DNA of 64,000 nt from Deroplatys truncata. Its lineage: Eukaryota; Arthropoda; Insecta; Mantodea; Mantidae. This document shows positions 1-10,098 of the stretch, piece after piece (the stretch's first letter is position 1; each line of letters starts with the position of its first letter). The translations under genes were made by a program, and so were the position numbers. Location of the stretch: positions 95,621,795 to 95,685,794 of the forward strand of contig CM060977.1 of NCBI GenBank assembly GCA_030765065.1. Direction: 5' to 3'. Below the pieces are notes generated by a model. That model did not search any database and was not told where the DNA came from. It saw only the letters and a program-made list of their open reading frames with translations.

Positions 1-299
1 CCGTAATTAACACAATATAATTATCTTGTGTCTTACTTATAAAAAATGCAATCACTTTAAAACAACGATTCTAATGTCTCGACATTCTTTATTAATAATG
101 AACCTAAAATTGTCATTTTAAAACAAACAACCAACTGAATTACAAATAGCAATATTATTTTTATTATACAGTATTATCCCATAACATGAAATAATTTTTT
201 TAGATTTTATTTTTCACTGGGATTTACAACTGCATTTTAACATTTTTATTATGTACTGCCAGTACCATTTAAGTTTTTTACATGGAGATTTTACAATTC
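1..299. other. Unassigned AT-rich sequence
   Basis: No ORF or repeat recognised. It could be the 3' non-coding part of the piggyBac remnant that follows on the minus strand, but no terminal repeat matching the one near 783-807 is visible here. Confidence 0.3.
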
Positions 300-807
300 A
301 TGATCACCAAGTATAACATCCAATACATTACTCTCTGCGTTTTCTTACAGTTGTATTGCAAATGGATTTCTTGTAACTTTCACACATTTTTCTAGTTGTT
401 CTATAATTTTTTCTGGACATAACTGACATCGGCCTTTAAAAGCTTCTCTCTTCCGTTTCGACATGACTACGCCCTACAATGCACACCAGGAGAGTACTAA
501 GGTGTTTTCACACAATTTTAAACCAATAATGCATGCTAGAATTACTAAAAAGCACAAGACACCAACATAAAACTCTCAAGATGCAGAAAGGTTTGTGATA
601 CGTGAACTGCTATAGCTCCAAGTGGACCCCAGGTTGTATTTTTTTTTTACAGTTTTATGTATTGAGCATTTTACTGAACTATTTTATGCTAATAAAGCTG
701 ATTAAATTTATAATAAATTATACACATTTTAAAATTCCGAGTTAGATGTTCACTCAGAAAACTAAAAAGTTTAACAGTAGGGTCCAGCTGGACCCCGCAT
801 GAGTTAA
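300..807 (-). pseudogene. piggyBac-like transposase C-terminal remnant, internally deleted
   Basis: Read on the minus strand, about 475 to 310 encodes a basic start followed by GRCQLCPEKI and, after a one-base frame change, a CESYKKSIC-like stretch ending RKRRE-stop. This matches the cysteine-rich C-terminal zinc-binding domain of piggyBac transposases (C-x2-C-P-x-K-I...C...C). Just upstream, at 781-807, the palindromic GGTCCAGCTGGACC abuts a TTAA at 804-807, the target tetranucleotide of piggyBac elements. The catalytic DDD domain is absent, so this is an internally deleted relic. The second end was not found inside the window. Confidence 0.5.
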
Positions 808-824
808 TCCCGTATGCTGTCCTT

Positions 825-1110
825 TAGCTCATTGATATCGCGTATTTTCCAGAAATATCCACAATCTCTTACGATACCCAGTAACAAGAAATCGCAGGGT
901 GTCAAGTCTGGGGATTGCGGAGGCCAGCGCATTGGTCCACCACGAACAGGGAAGTGTGGTGGAGATAGTCACGAACAGTACGGGCATAATGTGGTGGTGT
1001 GTTATCTGATTGGAAACAACCGGAAAGTCGGATTTGGAGTGATAGTTCCTCAATATAACATCGTTAAATACACGTCTAAAGTCACTTTTGGGGCATTCGA
1101 AACTGACACA
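825..1110 (-). pseudogene. IS630/mariner-superfamily transposase C-terminal remnant
   Basis: On the minus strand one frame gives QSDNTPPHYARTVRDYL, and after a frameshift near 950 another gives GPMRWPPQSPDLTPCDF. These are the second and third catalytic-Asp regions of the IS630-Tc1-mariner transposases that carry a DUF4817-type N-terminus in insects. No N-terminal half, first catalytic Asp or terminal repeats are seen. It is clearly non-functional and related to, but distinct from, the copy at 25712-27054. Confidence 0.7.
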
Positions 1111-1199
1111 TGAACATCTCCTAACTAGACGTCAAGCCACTCGTGTAACCATTGCAAAGTAACCTTTATCGTAAAACAGATATATTTCAATACTAACGT

Positions 1200-1790
1200 T
1201 TAGAAACCTTATTCTTCTTCTCCTACTTCAAGGATAGACTTAAATGTGTTCCACCTCAAAAATGTTCTCCCAATGTAGTGTTGGTCTTCCTATTGATCTT
1301 TTACCTCGTGGAGTGTAAAAGATACTTTTTGTTAATTTATTTTAATCCATTCTTTTAATGTGTTCATACCATTTTTGGTTTCAAGGAATCTATTTTTTCT
1401 TGTACGTTATAGATTTGTAATTGTTCTCGTATATCAGTATTGTACTTGGGATCTCTTAGAGTATATCCTAATATTAGTCTTAAAAATCTCATATTTGCAG
1501 ACTAAAATTTCCTTTTACTTGTTGTCTTTAGGAACTAATTCTCAGTGCCATTCCTCAGAAGTGGAATACCTAACTTTCTAAAATCTTAAATATGTTTGTA
1601 TTCTTTTTTTGTTCTCCAGAGTTCTGTAACAGTATCACACATACGAGTATATTGAAATTTAGATAATTCTTGTGTTCTAAATCACGGCCTTCAGCATGAA
1701 ATTGAACTTCCCGGATAATTAAATTGGCTAACCTACTCAATTGTGCTTCCATTTACTTTTATTTTCGGTGCTTTCCTCTAAAAGTCATTC
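1200..1790 (-). pseudogene. LINE reverse-transcriptase 3' end, degenerate
   Basis: Minus-strand translation across several frames gives NMRFLRLILGYTLRDPKYN, DIREQLQIYNVQEKID, KWYEHIKRM and GKRSIGRPTLHWEN in order. This is the region after the RT domain of many arthropod non-LTR retrotransposons ('MKFLR...DR.RN.DIR..L.I..I...I..Y...W..H..RM', then a G-R-R-x-x-G-R-P motif). Stops and frameshifts are frequent and no RT catalytic motif is retained. It ends near 1200; the 5' part is missing. Confidence 0.65.
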
Positions 1791-2770
1791 CTCTGGTTTT
1801 TATTGTACATAGTTTTAAGTTATAAGCTAAATGTAGATTAAGTTATAGACTAAAATGCAAAGTTCTTCCAGGTCAAAAGGAACGATTTATTGACTCTGTA
1901 GATGGCTTTATCACTATTAAATTTATCCATGCCGTTAATATACCAATGTCGTTTTGACATTTATCTCTCCCCCTCCCTCCTGTATCTCTGTTTGTGTTGT
2001 AATGCAATATAATAGGTTGATTTTTCAATGCTAAGATATTTTTTCTACTGCCTTTATGTAAAACTGTTGTTTATAAAGGCCTTCTACCAAATCCTTGGTT
2101 TTTTTGGGGGGTAGCGGTATTGACCACCGGGGTGATGCTACAGGACGACGATCTGACTCCTGAAAATTATTACGTAAATGTAAATCTACACGAACGGCAC
2201 CATGCATCGGACAACATCCGCTTTGCTTAAGGTAAGCATGCTGTCTTGGTAAGTATGTGTACCATGTACCGAAATGTAGCTTCTATAATAAATTCTACGT
2301 TTCATAGACTTGTGGGTAATTGTGTATGGTTAGAACCATACTGTTTATACTGACACCTTCCCATTTTACATGCATATTAGATGCTAGGCACCCTTAAGGA
2401 CCTTCCCTCAATCCGGAACTTTCTTCTTGATCGAGTTGCTCTTCCTAGTGGTCGGAGACGCGCGGGCCTCCTGGCACATGTGAGTTAGTCGCCTCCTTTG
2501 AGATCCCTTTGAGCTACCCTTCCTTTATCCATGACACGTGAAGGAGGCGCCGGTTGGTTAAACGCCATTCCCTCTGCACCCTTACACCCCATCCTTATTC
2601 CCACCGCTGTGGAGGCTGAGGCTTAATTTGGCCGATTCTTGAGCACCAACCCTCTCCTTCAACACCGTACTTATCCCCATCGGTTTTTAACCGCGACATT
2701 TGGTGGAGGCTCCTTCAATCTCACCCGTAACCCTTCTTTCTTAACCGCGACAATATACAACAAATATTTA
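1791..2770. other. Unassigned stretch
   Basis: No protein homology recognised. 2100-2770 is richer in GC than its surroundings, with C-rich runs and a twice-repeated 'TTAACCGCGACA' motif (near 2688 and 2740). It may be an undiagnosed repeat. Confidence 0.3.
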
Positions 2771-3563
2771 AAAAGTGGAAACAATCATGTGGGAGTATGG
2801 GGCTGCCAATTAAGCAGGAAACTATGCATTACATGTTGTTTGCGGATAACGAAGTATTAATATCTAAATGCTGATACGGTTTTAAATATATGACGTTATT
2901 GGAGGCATTCTATGCAGGAGGACTGAAGCTAAACATGGAGAAGTAGTGGGTGGTGAAGGCCAGATTATTATCTTACCACAAGAGGACATTTAAGCTTTAA
3001 AACAATTTAAACACTTGGGCTAGATTTTACATGAATCTGGCAGAAGCAAAGCAGATACAATGTACCACAGGATGTTGTAGGAGAGAGGGGGTAGTATAAA
3101 AATGTTGAATAGAGTTTTACGAAGCAAAGTTATATGTAGAAAAATAAAACAAATATTCTTAGAAGGGTAATGGAAACCATTATGATATATGGAGAAGATA
3201 GTTGGATATTAATTGCGAGTCAGACAAGAAAAATACAGGCAATTGAGATTGATGAGATACATAAAGGAGCCAGGGTGCCTAGGAAAACGAATTCAGAAGT
3301 AAGACAGTTAATGAGAATGAACGAACCAGTTAGACAGAATTGAAAGAACAGCTCTCCAGTAGTATACCCACGGACAAAGAATGACAGAGGAAAATTGGCC
3401 TAGAATTGTTTTAGAATGGCAACTATCAGGGAGAAGGAAACGTGGAAGACCGAGAGAAAATTGGAGAAGTGGTGTAGTTAAGATGATAAAGAGTCGGCAT
3501 CTGGAGGAGGAAGTTTGGCAGAATCGTGAAGAATGGAGACTGGGGATAAAGGGTAACCATTGA
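2771..3563 (+). pseudogene. LINE reverse transcriptase remnant (RT core to C-terminus)
   Basis: About 2798-2860 reads GLPIKQETMHYMLFADNEVL, the RT active-site region with FADN in place of the usual FADD. Then come a decayed thumb region, KQFKHLG, and finally an open 60-codon stretch (3381-3563) with GRRKRGRPRENW and LEEEVWQNREEWRLG. That tail is a hallmark of arthropod LINE ORF2 C-termini. Several stops and frameshifts separate the blocks. The clade cannot be decided from this fragment. The 5' end with the endonuclease is missing. Confidence 0.75.
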
Positions 3564-3864
3564 AAAATGGAAATACCCTCAAAGGTAAAAACGTAAGTTC
3601 AGATTTTAACGTTATACGTTACTTTCATTACATACTATGTTCAATCGTTTTCCTATTTTAAAGTACTGTTATAATGCTAATCTAACGTAGTATTAATACT
3701 GACAGTGCTTAATATATTACTATTAATTTATTTGCAATACATTGCATTAAAAGACAATATAATATTATATGCATTTTACATGGTCGCGCACGACCTGGTT
3801 GTTCATGCGACATAAAATAAATACATTTAGAAGAGGTGAATGTTTCGGAAGAATGACCGGAGAA
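3564..3864. other. Unassigned AT-rich stretch
   Basis: Nothing recognised between the LINE remnant and the SINE. Confidence 0.3.
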
Positions 3865-4112
3865 TTCGTGGTGTATATGTTACCATGCTGGCCTCTAGTT
3901 CCCGAGGTCGCGGGTTCAAACCTAGCATAGCTTCTTTGGAGGGGACGCAAGCCGGTGGTCCAGTGTCGTAGATTTACAGGACGTAAAAGAAGCTCAAGCC
4001 TGATAAAGAGGCCTCTGATCTAAATTACCGGTCTTCCACACCCAATATAGAATGGTGACGCTCAGGACCACAGCAGTTAAAAGCGTCCATGAATAAAACT
4101 CAATTTAATATA
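3865..4112 (+). repeat. tRNA-derived SINE, copy 1
   Basis: The 5' part resembles a tRNA gene: an A-box-like GTGGTGTATATGTTA at about 3869 and a B box GGTTCAAACC at 3913-3922, the pol III internal promoter. A tRNA-unrelated body follows (AAGCCGGTGGTCC... GATAAAGAGGCCTCT...) ending in AATAAAACTCAATTTAAT. A second copy with the same body lies at 55665-55940 in the same orientation, which shows it is dispersed and not a tRNA gene. Confidence 0.75.
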
Positions 4113-4929
4113 AGAGGATTTTCAGGTCCCACTAAATTGAGTTATGTCTATATAAGACATGCTTGGTATTGCCGAATTTTGTCTTGTAGTGATTTTTTAA
4201 ACTTCATATTTTGCGCTCGATTACGAGAGTTTCTGTATGCAACCTTCTTCATCGTCGCGAGTTTGTCTTGGTGACGGTAAGGGCGTTCTGGCCGCGCTCT
4301 GAGGTTAGCTAGTTCGTAATGTAGATTGTCGGAGGGACCTACTTTTCAGCCTCTCATCTGTGGTGGTTGTAACACCAATGGTAGAGTTTACTTCCAGTTC
4401 TGTAGTACTAAGGGATACGTGCTGATGGGTCAATTACTGATCGGGTGCCTTCTCGGTGTTCGCCTCATTTAATGTTTTCATAATAATTCGTTATTGCTAC
4501 ACAAACGGAGAATACAAGTATTTGTAATTTTGTATCAAGGTTCTATGTAAGTCATTTTTAATATATTACTTTATTAAATTTTTTGCATTTTTAAATTGTT
4601 AGCACTTTTATTCCTTTGCGATTTATGTCAGCATAATTTTATTGGTCGATATTGTGCTATTAAGTTCAATAGTAACCTCGTGGTGCATTTATTGTAAAGG
4701 CAGATGTGATATAGTTGTGTGTTTGGTTTCCAAATTTCCTCTTACTGGACATGTGCAAGTGGTAGTGAAATTCTCAACAGCAAACACAACTTTGAAAGCA
4801 TCAAATATACAGCAAGACTCTTATAGTTGTAATTATAATTCTTTACTCATTCTCGTGATTATATTTGGCATGAAAGCATTATTAAAATACATGCATATGT
4901 TGTTCAGATAGTTAAATGGGGACAATCAC
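4113..4929. other. Unassigned stretch
   Basis: No ORF of more than 90 codons and no recognised repeat. Confidence 0.3.
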
Positions 4930-5700
4930 GTGCTAGAAGGCTGATCATGTTGACCCTTTCCTATGTGGCCTCTTTTGGTGTCCTTCCTAAATTTATCTTC
5001 CAAGTAAAGTATAGGAAATGGTGAGAGGAGGGCGTGATGATGATGCTGCTGATAGTGATCACTGAGTGGCCTCTTAAAGAGACCTGCACATAGGCTCTTA
5101 GAGCCCATTGTGCCTCTTTTCCTGGGCATTATGCAAGTCAAATGCTCCGGATAAAGTCGACCACGTCCTTCATATCTGCCCTTCTTATCTCTTCAGGTTC
5201 AAAAAAGAATGGGATATATGCCTATGCATAGCGAAACATTCGATTTCAACTAGCATATGCTGTGAGATCTCAAAGTCCCTCGCACATTCCCTGCATAAAG
5301 GGTATTGTGTAAGCCCCATTATGTATAAATGTCTGCGCAGGGTGCTGTGGCCTGTACGATAGCCCACAACTCCTCTGGGCTTAGATCTGGTTTAATTCAG
5401 GAGAAACTCACTTTACGGTTCGGCCGCCCCCGATATGAAAGCGTGGACCTACCTGGTGATGGTTTGCTTACCTACATTTCAAGATGAGCTCTCACCGAAA
5501 ACTGGGTTATCTCATACTTTACAGTTCTAGTCGACACACCGCAGAAGGGCTCAGGCCCAATAAAATCAGTTCTCGGTGCCCTTTTCGAAAGAGTGTCTGC
5601 TATCTCATTTTCTCCAATACCAGCATGTCCAGGAATCCAAGGAAGTGTAAGCGGACAGCTTGTACACAGTGTACCATGCTCTAGCATTGCCACACTAATC
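4930..5700 (-). pseudogene. LINE ORF2 C-terminus with RNase H and zinc-knuckle remnants
   Basis: Reading downwards on the minus strand, 5693-5472 encodes PWIPGHAGIGENEIADTLSK, the second half of an RNase H domain as found in I/R1/LOA/Jockey-type LINEs (WxPGHxGxxxNExAD). Then 5367-5185 gives YRTGHSTLRRHLYIMGL, PLCRECARDFE and QHMLVEIECFA, the C-terminal C-x2-C...H...C region. 5141-4926 is the C-terminal extension. The three blocks are in different frames, so the gene is broken. The polymerase domain is absent. Confidence 0.75.
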
Positions 5701-6463
5701 TGGTTGTAGTTTTAACCGCTATCGTGGCTAGAGAAGGGCATGTGAATGTAACATCAGATATATATATTTTTCTTAACTCATTCAGAATCTATAAATGTAG
5801 ACATCGCATTTTCAGAAACTCCCGAAGGATGAACTTAATATCTGAAACACAGTTTTCTCCCTTTATGAATGCATCAGAGGCAAATAAGCTTGAAAATCAG
5901 AGCTTATCTACTGGGAACAGATCTCGTTGTAAATCATTGTCACAAATGAATAACCACGTTCCGGATTACTGATCGGGAGGTATATTTCTCTTTGGATTTT
6001 TCATTAGGTACAGCAGGGAAAACATTGACTTGGGTAACACTCATATTAAAAACGCCGCCACATGTTTGTATGAAATCGGGTCGACACGTATTGGCAGCAG
6101 GCCCGCAAATAGATTCAGGTCAGAGGGGTAGTGAGTGATATATGCAGATCGATTGCTCCCCTCTCCTTCACAGGATACAGAGCGAAAACAGCTCATGGAC
6201 ATCGGATGCTGCAATTAGCTTGATGTAACCTTTAGTTTTACGATAATTCATGCAAAATATACTATCACTTTCTGCTCGCGTAACCTGCTTAAATAATACA
6301 ACAGTAACAAATGTGTGTTGCATTCATGTGACTTTCTCTACTCACTCTTCTACAAATTATTCTTAAAGTTCGTTCTTGTATCCCCGTCACATTAATGGAG
6401 TTACATTTTCATTATATATGTACACATTTCTTCTGGGTATACGAAGGAGCCTCAAGGGATTTT
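5701..6463. other. Unassigned stretch with family A end fragments
   Basis: 5727-5757 (TAGAGAAGGGCATGTGAATG...) and 6313-6400 (CATGTGACTTTCTCTACTC...) match the terminal sequence of repeat family A. The rest is unrecognised. Confidence 0.4.
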
Positions 6464-7081
6464 TATTTTCTCCATCATGTACATAGGTAGAGAAGGTACT
6501 GCATTCCAGCCAGAAATTCAATAACGACAATTCACCGGAAATATGTTTTGAGGACCCTTGAAATCAAAAACAGTGTTTATAGAAGAAGGTCCGTGTGTGT
6601 GTGCGTTTGTGAATAGCTTAACTCAAAAACAAAAAGTCTTAAGTCTTACTTCTTAGTTCAGTATCTTCCAAACCTTCTTGATTAAAATACCACATATTAA
6701 AATATTTACATGACAAATAAAAATATGTGCCTTGAATTTTCTGGGGATAGACTGGGAAGTCTTCTTCATTCGGAAGGAATTTTGTATAATCTTGTATAAC
6801 TGGTAACTTAAGCGATGGACAAAAACTTTTACACCAGAAATGTAGATTTCTTTAAAACATAAATTTATATCAAATAATTTTCTTGTGGTCTAAGCCGTTT
6901 CTGAGATATTCAATACTTTTACATTATTTTAAAAACCTGTCAGTTTTCAGTTGTGTCTAAAATGCTTTGGGGGGAGGGGTAGTTCAGGGGCCGCAAAAAA
7001 AGTGTTTCCGATGAAATTTAAACATTGAACTTTTGTTTGGAATGCAATACTTTTCATACTTACTTTACGTAGTAAAGACAC
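6464..7081 (+). repeat. Repeat family A, rearranged copy
   Basis: Starts with a short hairpin around TACATAGGTAGAGAAGGT, followed by the family blocks CATTCCAGCC, TTCACCGGAAATA, a GTGTGTGTG tract, AACTCAAAAAC, TACATGACAAATAAAA, TTGAATTTTCTGGGGATAG and TAACTGGTAA. Around 6960 it is fused to a reverse-oriented end fragment (6990-7081) ending GGAATGCAATAC...TACGTAGTAAAG. No coding capacity. Family A is non-autonomous; its mobility class is not certain. Confidence 0.7.
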
Positions 7082-7159
7082 TAAATCCGAATATACACTT
7101 ACCAGTTGAAAAATAAGAATTTTAAAATACAAAGTAATCACAAAAAATATTATTTTTGC

Positions 7160-7490
7160 ACCCTCATGACTTTCCCTACTCTTGTACAAACTATTTTTAG
7201 AAACACTTATTTTCCATCTACTCCATGTTAATCGAGATAAAAGTTTGAGAAACTATTTTTTTGCTAACTTTCTTGTAGGTGTAAGGGGAATAGGTAGGCT
7301 TTAAGCGATAATCAAATATTTTAAGAGCTGGTTGTTATGTGGAGCATTCCATTTTTCTGTGTGTCCAAGTCATAAAAAAAGGGAAAACGAATTCCCATTT
7401 GAGAAAACAAAGCATAAGTATTGGAAAATTCAAAAAAATACAACGAATATCTCGGAAATGGTTCACTGCACAAAATAATGTATATTCCAT
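7160..7490 (-). repeat. Repeat family A, left half of a copy split by the palindrome
   Basis: Reverse-oriented copy that begins CTCATGACTTTCCCTACTCTTGTACAAAC and breaks off at 7490 within the segment that normally reads CACAAAATAATGTAT...CCATAA...GTTTTAAAGAGATC. The missing half resumes at 23400. Confidence 0.8.
7485..7490. repeat. Target-site duplication, left (TTCCAT)
   Basis: TTCCAT immediately precedes the palindrome. TGCCAT (23400-23405) immediately follows it: five of six bases match. Uninterrupted family A copies carry a single sequence at this point. Confidence 0.65.
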
Positions 7491-7506
7491 AGTAGGTTAG
7501 AATGAG

Positions 7507-7850
7507 ACCTTCTATATCAATTTATGGCTTTTTAATTGGCTTAATTGATTTAAATTGGCTGTAATTGGTCTTTCATGTAAGGCCGACCTAAGTACATGAT
7601 ACCTTCTATATCAATTTATGGCTTTTTAATTGGTTCACTTGGTTCATTTGGTCTTTCATGTAAGCCCGACCTAAGTACATTGGGGCTTCTGTATCAATTT
7701 ATGGCTTTTTAATTGGTTCACTTGGTTCATTTGGTCTTCCATGTAAGCCCGACCTAAGTACATGATACCTTCTGTATCAATTTATGGCTTTTTAATTGGT
7801 TCGCATGGTTCAATTGGTCTTTCAGGCAAAGGGGACCTATAGTGCATGAG
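7507..7850 (+). repeat. Subterminal tandem repeats, four ~82-93 bp units (left arm)
   Basis: Each unit carries CTTCTRTATCAATTTATGGC, TTTTTAATTGG and a GACCTAAGTACAT-like end. Units begin near 7507, 7600, 7685 and 7767 and degenerate inwards. The mirror copy is at 23040-23383. Arrays of this kind next to the termini are common where a transposase or terminal protein binds; here that is inference. Confidence 0.85.
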
Positions 7851-7943
7851 TCTTCTGGATATATTAATGGTTACTGCTGGAGTTGGTAATTGCGAGGGTC
7901 GCTTACATGTTCACGTGTTGACATTTACTTGAAGAAGAAGCAT

Positions 7944-8174
7944 TTAAAGGTCCCCCTCCTCCTCGGCTTTGGGTGGGAGGAGGTAATCAAAATAATGTCT
8001 GCATTTCCAGTCAGCTATGAGACATGATTCACCCGCTATAAAGTACACAGCGTTAATTCTAATCACATACATCAAATAAAAAAATACAAGTTTCAATTTT
8101 TGTGGCGAACGGCGAGAAATCACAAGCATTGAAAAAATAAAACACACTAGAGTCTTTTCTCCGTTACAGGCCAC
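7944..8174 (-). other. Small ORF, left arm (doubtful gene)
   Basis: A 76-codon open frame with a GTG rather than ATG first codon. It has a hydrophobic N-terminal third (LVCFIFSMLVI) and ends PPKAEEEGDL. The mirror frame at 22716-22946 differs at two residues. No family recognised; it may be chance. Confidence 0.2.
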
Positions 8175-8537
8175 AACATAAGGGAATAATTATCTGGAGA
8201 TTCAATCAGAGAGGGAGAGTTACCCTCGCGTATAAGGATTGGGGGAGATGGTCATCTATTTACGGTATTGATTTTTTTCCGCCAGCTCGCCTCTCATATA
8301 TAAGACTGGTATCTATTCTTGTAAAAGTTCGCTTTATCTACGATAGATGCCAGAAGGTTACAGAACTAACATTTCTAATTCATATCTGGCACTATAGAGG
8401 CCGACAGAATCCGATCCGCTATTGATTTTTTCATTAAAACTACATGAGATTCAAACACATTAGCTAATTACAGTGTTACAAGCTGTATGTACAGTGAAAT
8501 AAAAACGAATCGCATTTAAAAAAAATTCTCATATGTT

Positions 8538-8895
8538 ACACTCACATGACTTTCTCTACTCTTGTACAAACTTTTTCTTACAAATGCTTATTCTGCTTGA
8601 TTTTACTAGCTGCAATAGGAATACGGTAGGCTTTAAGCATTAGTCAAATATTTTAAGAGCGGTTGCCATGTGATGCACTCCATTCTCTTTACATGCCTAA
8701 GACATAAAAAATGAATAACGAATTCGAGAAAAAATATAATTATTGGGGAATTTAAGGGATTAACAAGCAATATCTCGAAAATAGTTCTCAATAAAACAGG
8801 GGGCCTCAAAACATAAATATCCGGTGAAGTCTCGTTATCGAATTTTCGGGTGGAATACCATACTTCCCTTACTTACTCTTCATAGTAGAGAAATT
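8538..8895 (-). repeat. Repeat family A, internally deleted copy (left arm)
   Basis: Begins CACTCACATGACTTTCTCTA and ends GGAATACCATACTTCCC...CATAGTAGAGAAA, with the central ~500 bp missing. Present at the mirror position (22000-22352), so it was acquired before the arms were duplicated. Confidence 0.8.
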
Positions 8896-9279
8896 TAAAA
8901 TACTTAGTTATAACAACGGGAAAGATGTCTTATATCTTTTCCCACGAGGTGTATGATTCATACAATAAACAGTAATTGAACAATGTCTTTATTACTTAAT
9001 TAACAGCACATCCAAAGGCAGCTGCAACCATCAATAAATTCCCTCCCTTAAGTTACTTAAGTTCATGAAGATTTACAATTTCCTGTCTAAGGGCAATTTA
9101 TCTTAACAGTTCTCACGAAAAATAGAAGTCCCACCCGTATACATGCTCACACCGTAAAATAATACATGTTAACTTTTGACATTTATCATTCATTTAAAGC
9201 CTCCCTCTCAGATGCACGTGGGATATGGATCTCATCCCTATGCTGGCGGCAAGAGTTTCATACTCATTTAGACGGTCTA

Positions 9280-9280
<1 letters not shown>

Positions 9281-9312
<32 letters not shown>
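9281..9312 (+). repeat. (AAT)n microsatellite, left arm
   Basis: Simple repeat; the mirror tract near 21580-21608 is slightly shorter. Confidence 0.9.
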
Positions 9313-9314
<2 letters not shown>

Positions 9315-9453
9315 TAATTGCATACATTCCCAGATTGTCAAGGGCATGTGACATTCATCCCTCCCTGTTTCTCACCAATGAACTGCCAGAAGCTACTAAA
9401 ATGATTTTTCTTTCCTTAACCAATGCGGAGGGGGCGTAATATTGAAAGACGCA

Positions 9454-9464
9454 CTATATAAACC
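9454..9464 (+). promoter_or_regulatory. Possible TATA box
   Basis: CTATATAAACC lies in a locally GC-richer stretch (GGAGGGGGCG upstream). Read on the plus strand it points inwards, towards the 13-residue-repeat gene 635 bp away. No start-site element was verified. Confidence 0.25.
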
Positions 9465-9466
9465 CT

Positions 9467-9655
9467 CTACATTGCCCGCATTTCACAGTTTTCATAAAGG
9501 GACTCTATACTTGCGACAGTTTCTGGACAGAAACCACAGAGTTTAAAAACCTTTTGAAGTGATTCAATACTATTTTTGGAAAAGAGTTCTTCATTTTTAT
9601 CATCAATTGGATATACACTTTGCAAGGTAAGAAATTGCTTATGTTGCCTTATCAT
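9467..9655 (-). CDS. Hypothetical 62-residue ORF, left arm
   Basis: ATG-started frame with a stop codon directly before it. The protein is identical to that at 21244-21432. It has a run KVFKLCGFCPETVASIESLY with two cysteines three apart and no recognised domain. Identity in both arms may merely reflect their overall low divergence. It may be an exon of something longer. Confidence 0.3.
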   Translation of the reverse strand: MIRQHKQFLTLQSVYPIDDKNEELFSKNSIESLQKVFKLCGFCPETVASIESLYENCEMRAM

Positions 9656-9750
9656 TTAGCCATTCATTTGTAATCATCCTTCATTGCAGGACATTAAATA
9701 TTTCTCTTTAAGCAACACATTTACAACTACTTAACTACACCAAGTGATAC

Positions 9751-9753
<3 letters not shown>

Positions 9754-9796
<43 letters not shown>
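9754..9796 (+). repeat. (TA)n microsatellite, left arm
   Basis: About 22 units; the mirror tract at 21092-21144 is longer. Confidence 0.95.
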
Positions 9797-9798
<2 letters not shown>

Positions 9799-10098
9799 CA
9801 GGCTAAATGCATACACTGAGCGAGCTATATATTAATCATAAATCATCACATCGATTTCAGCAATCAATAATATCACGATAGAGATAATCGAGACTGTAAT
9901 ACTCATGATGCTTCTAGAATTGATTTTTTACTTCCTCTATTTTTAATTAGCACCTTTAATGAAATTAAATTCAATTTTTAGATTCTTACACATCTTCTGA
10001 CTTTAATTTTTAAGCAAGTACATGCATTATTACATGAATAAGCTATCAAATCTGAAAGATTCCCTAATTTGAATGTTTCTTTTACGCATACTCTAGAA

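Noticed and set aside
814..1113. 99-codon plus-strand frame
   Set aside because: It is antisense to the IS630 transposase remnant, which explains its length.
3865..3940. tRNA gene
   Set aside because: It has A- and B-box-like sequences but no cloverleaf, and it is followed by a SINE body shared with 55665-55940.
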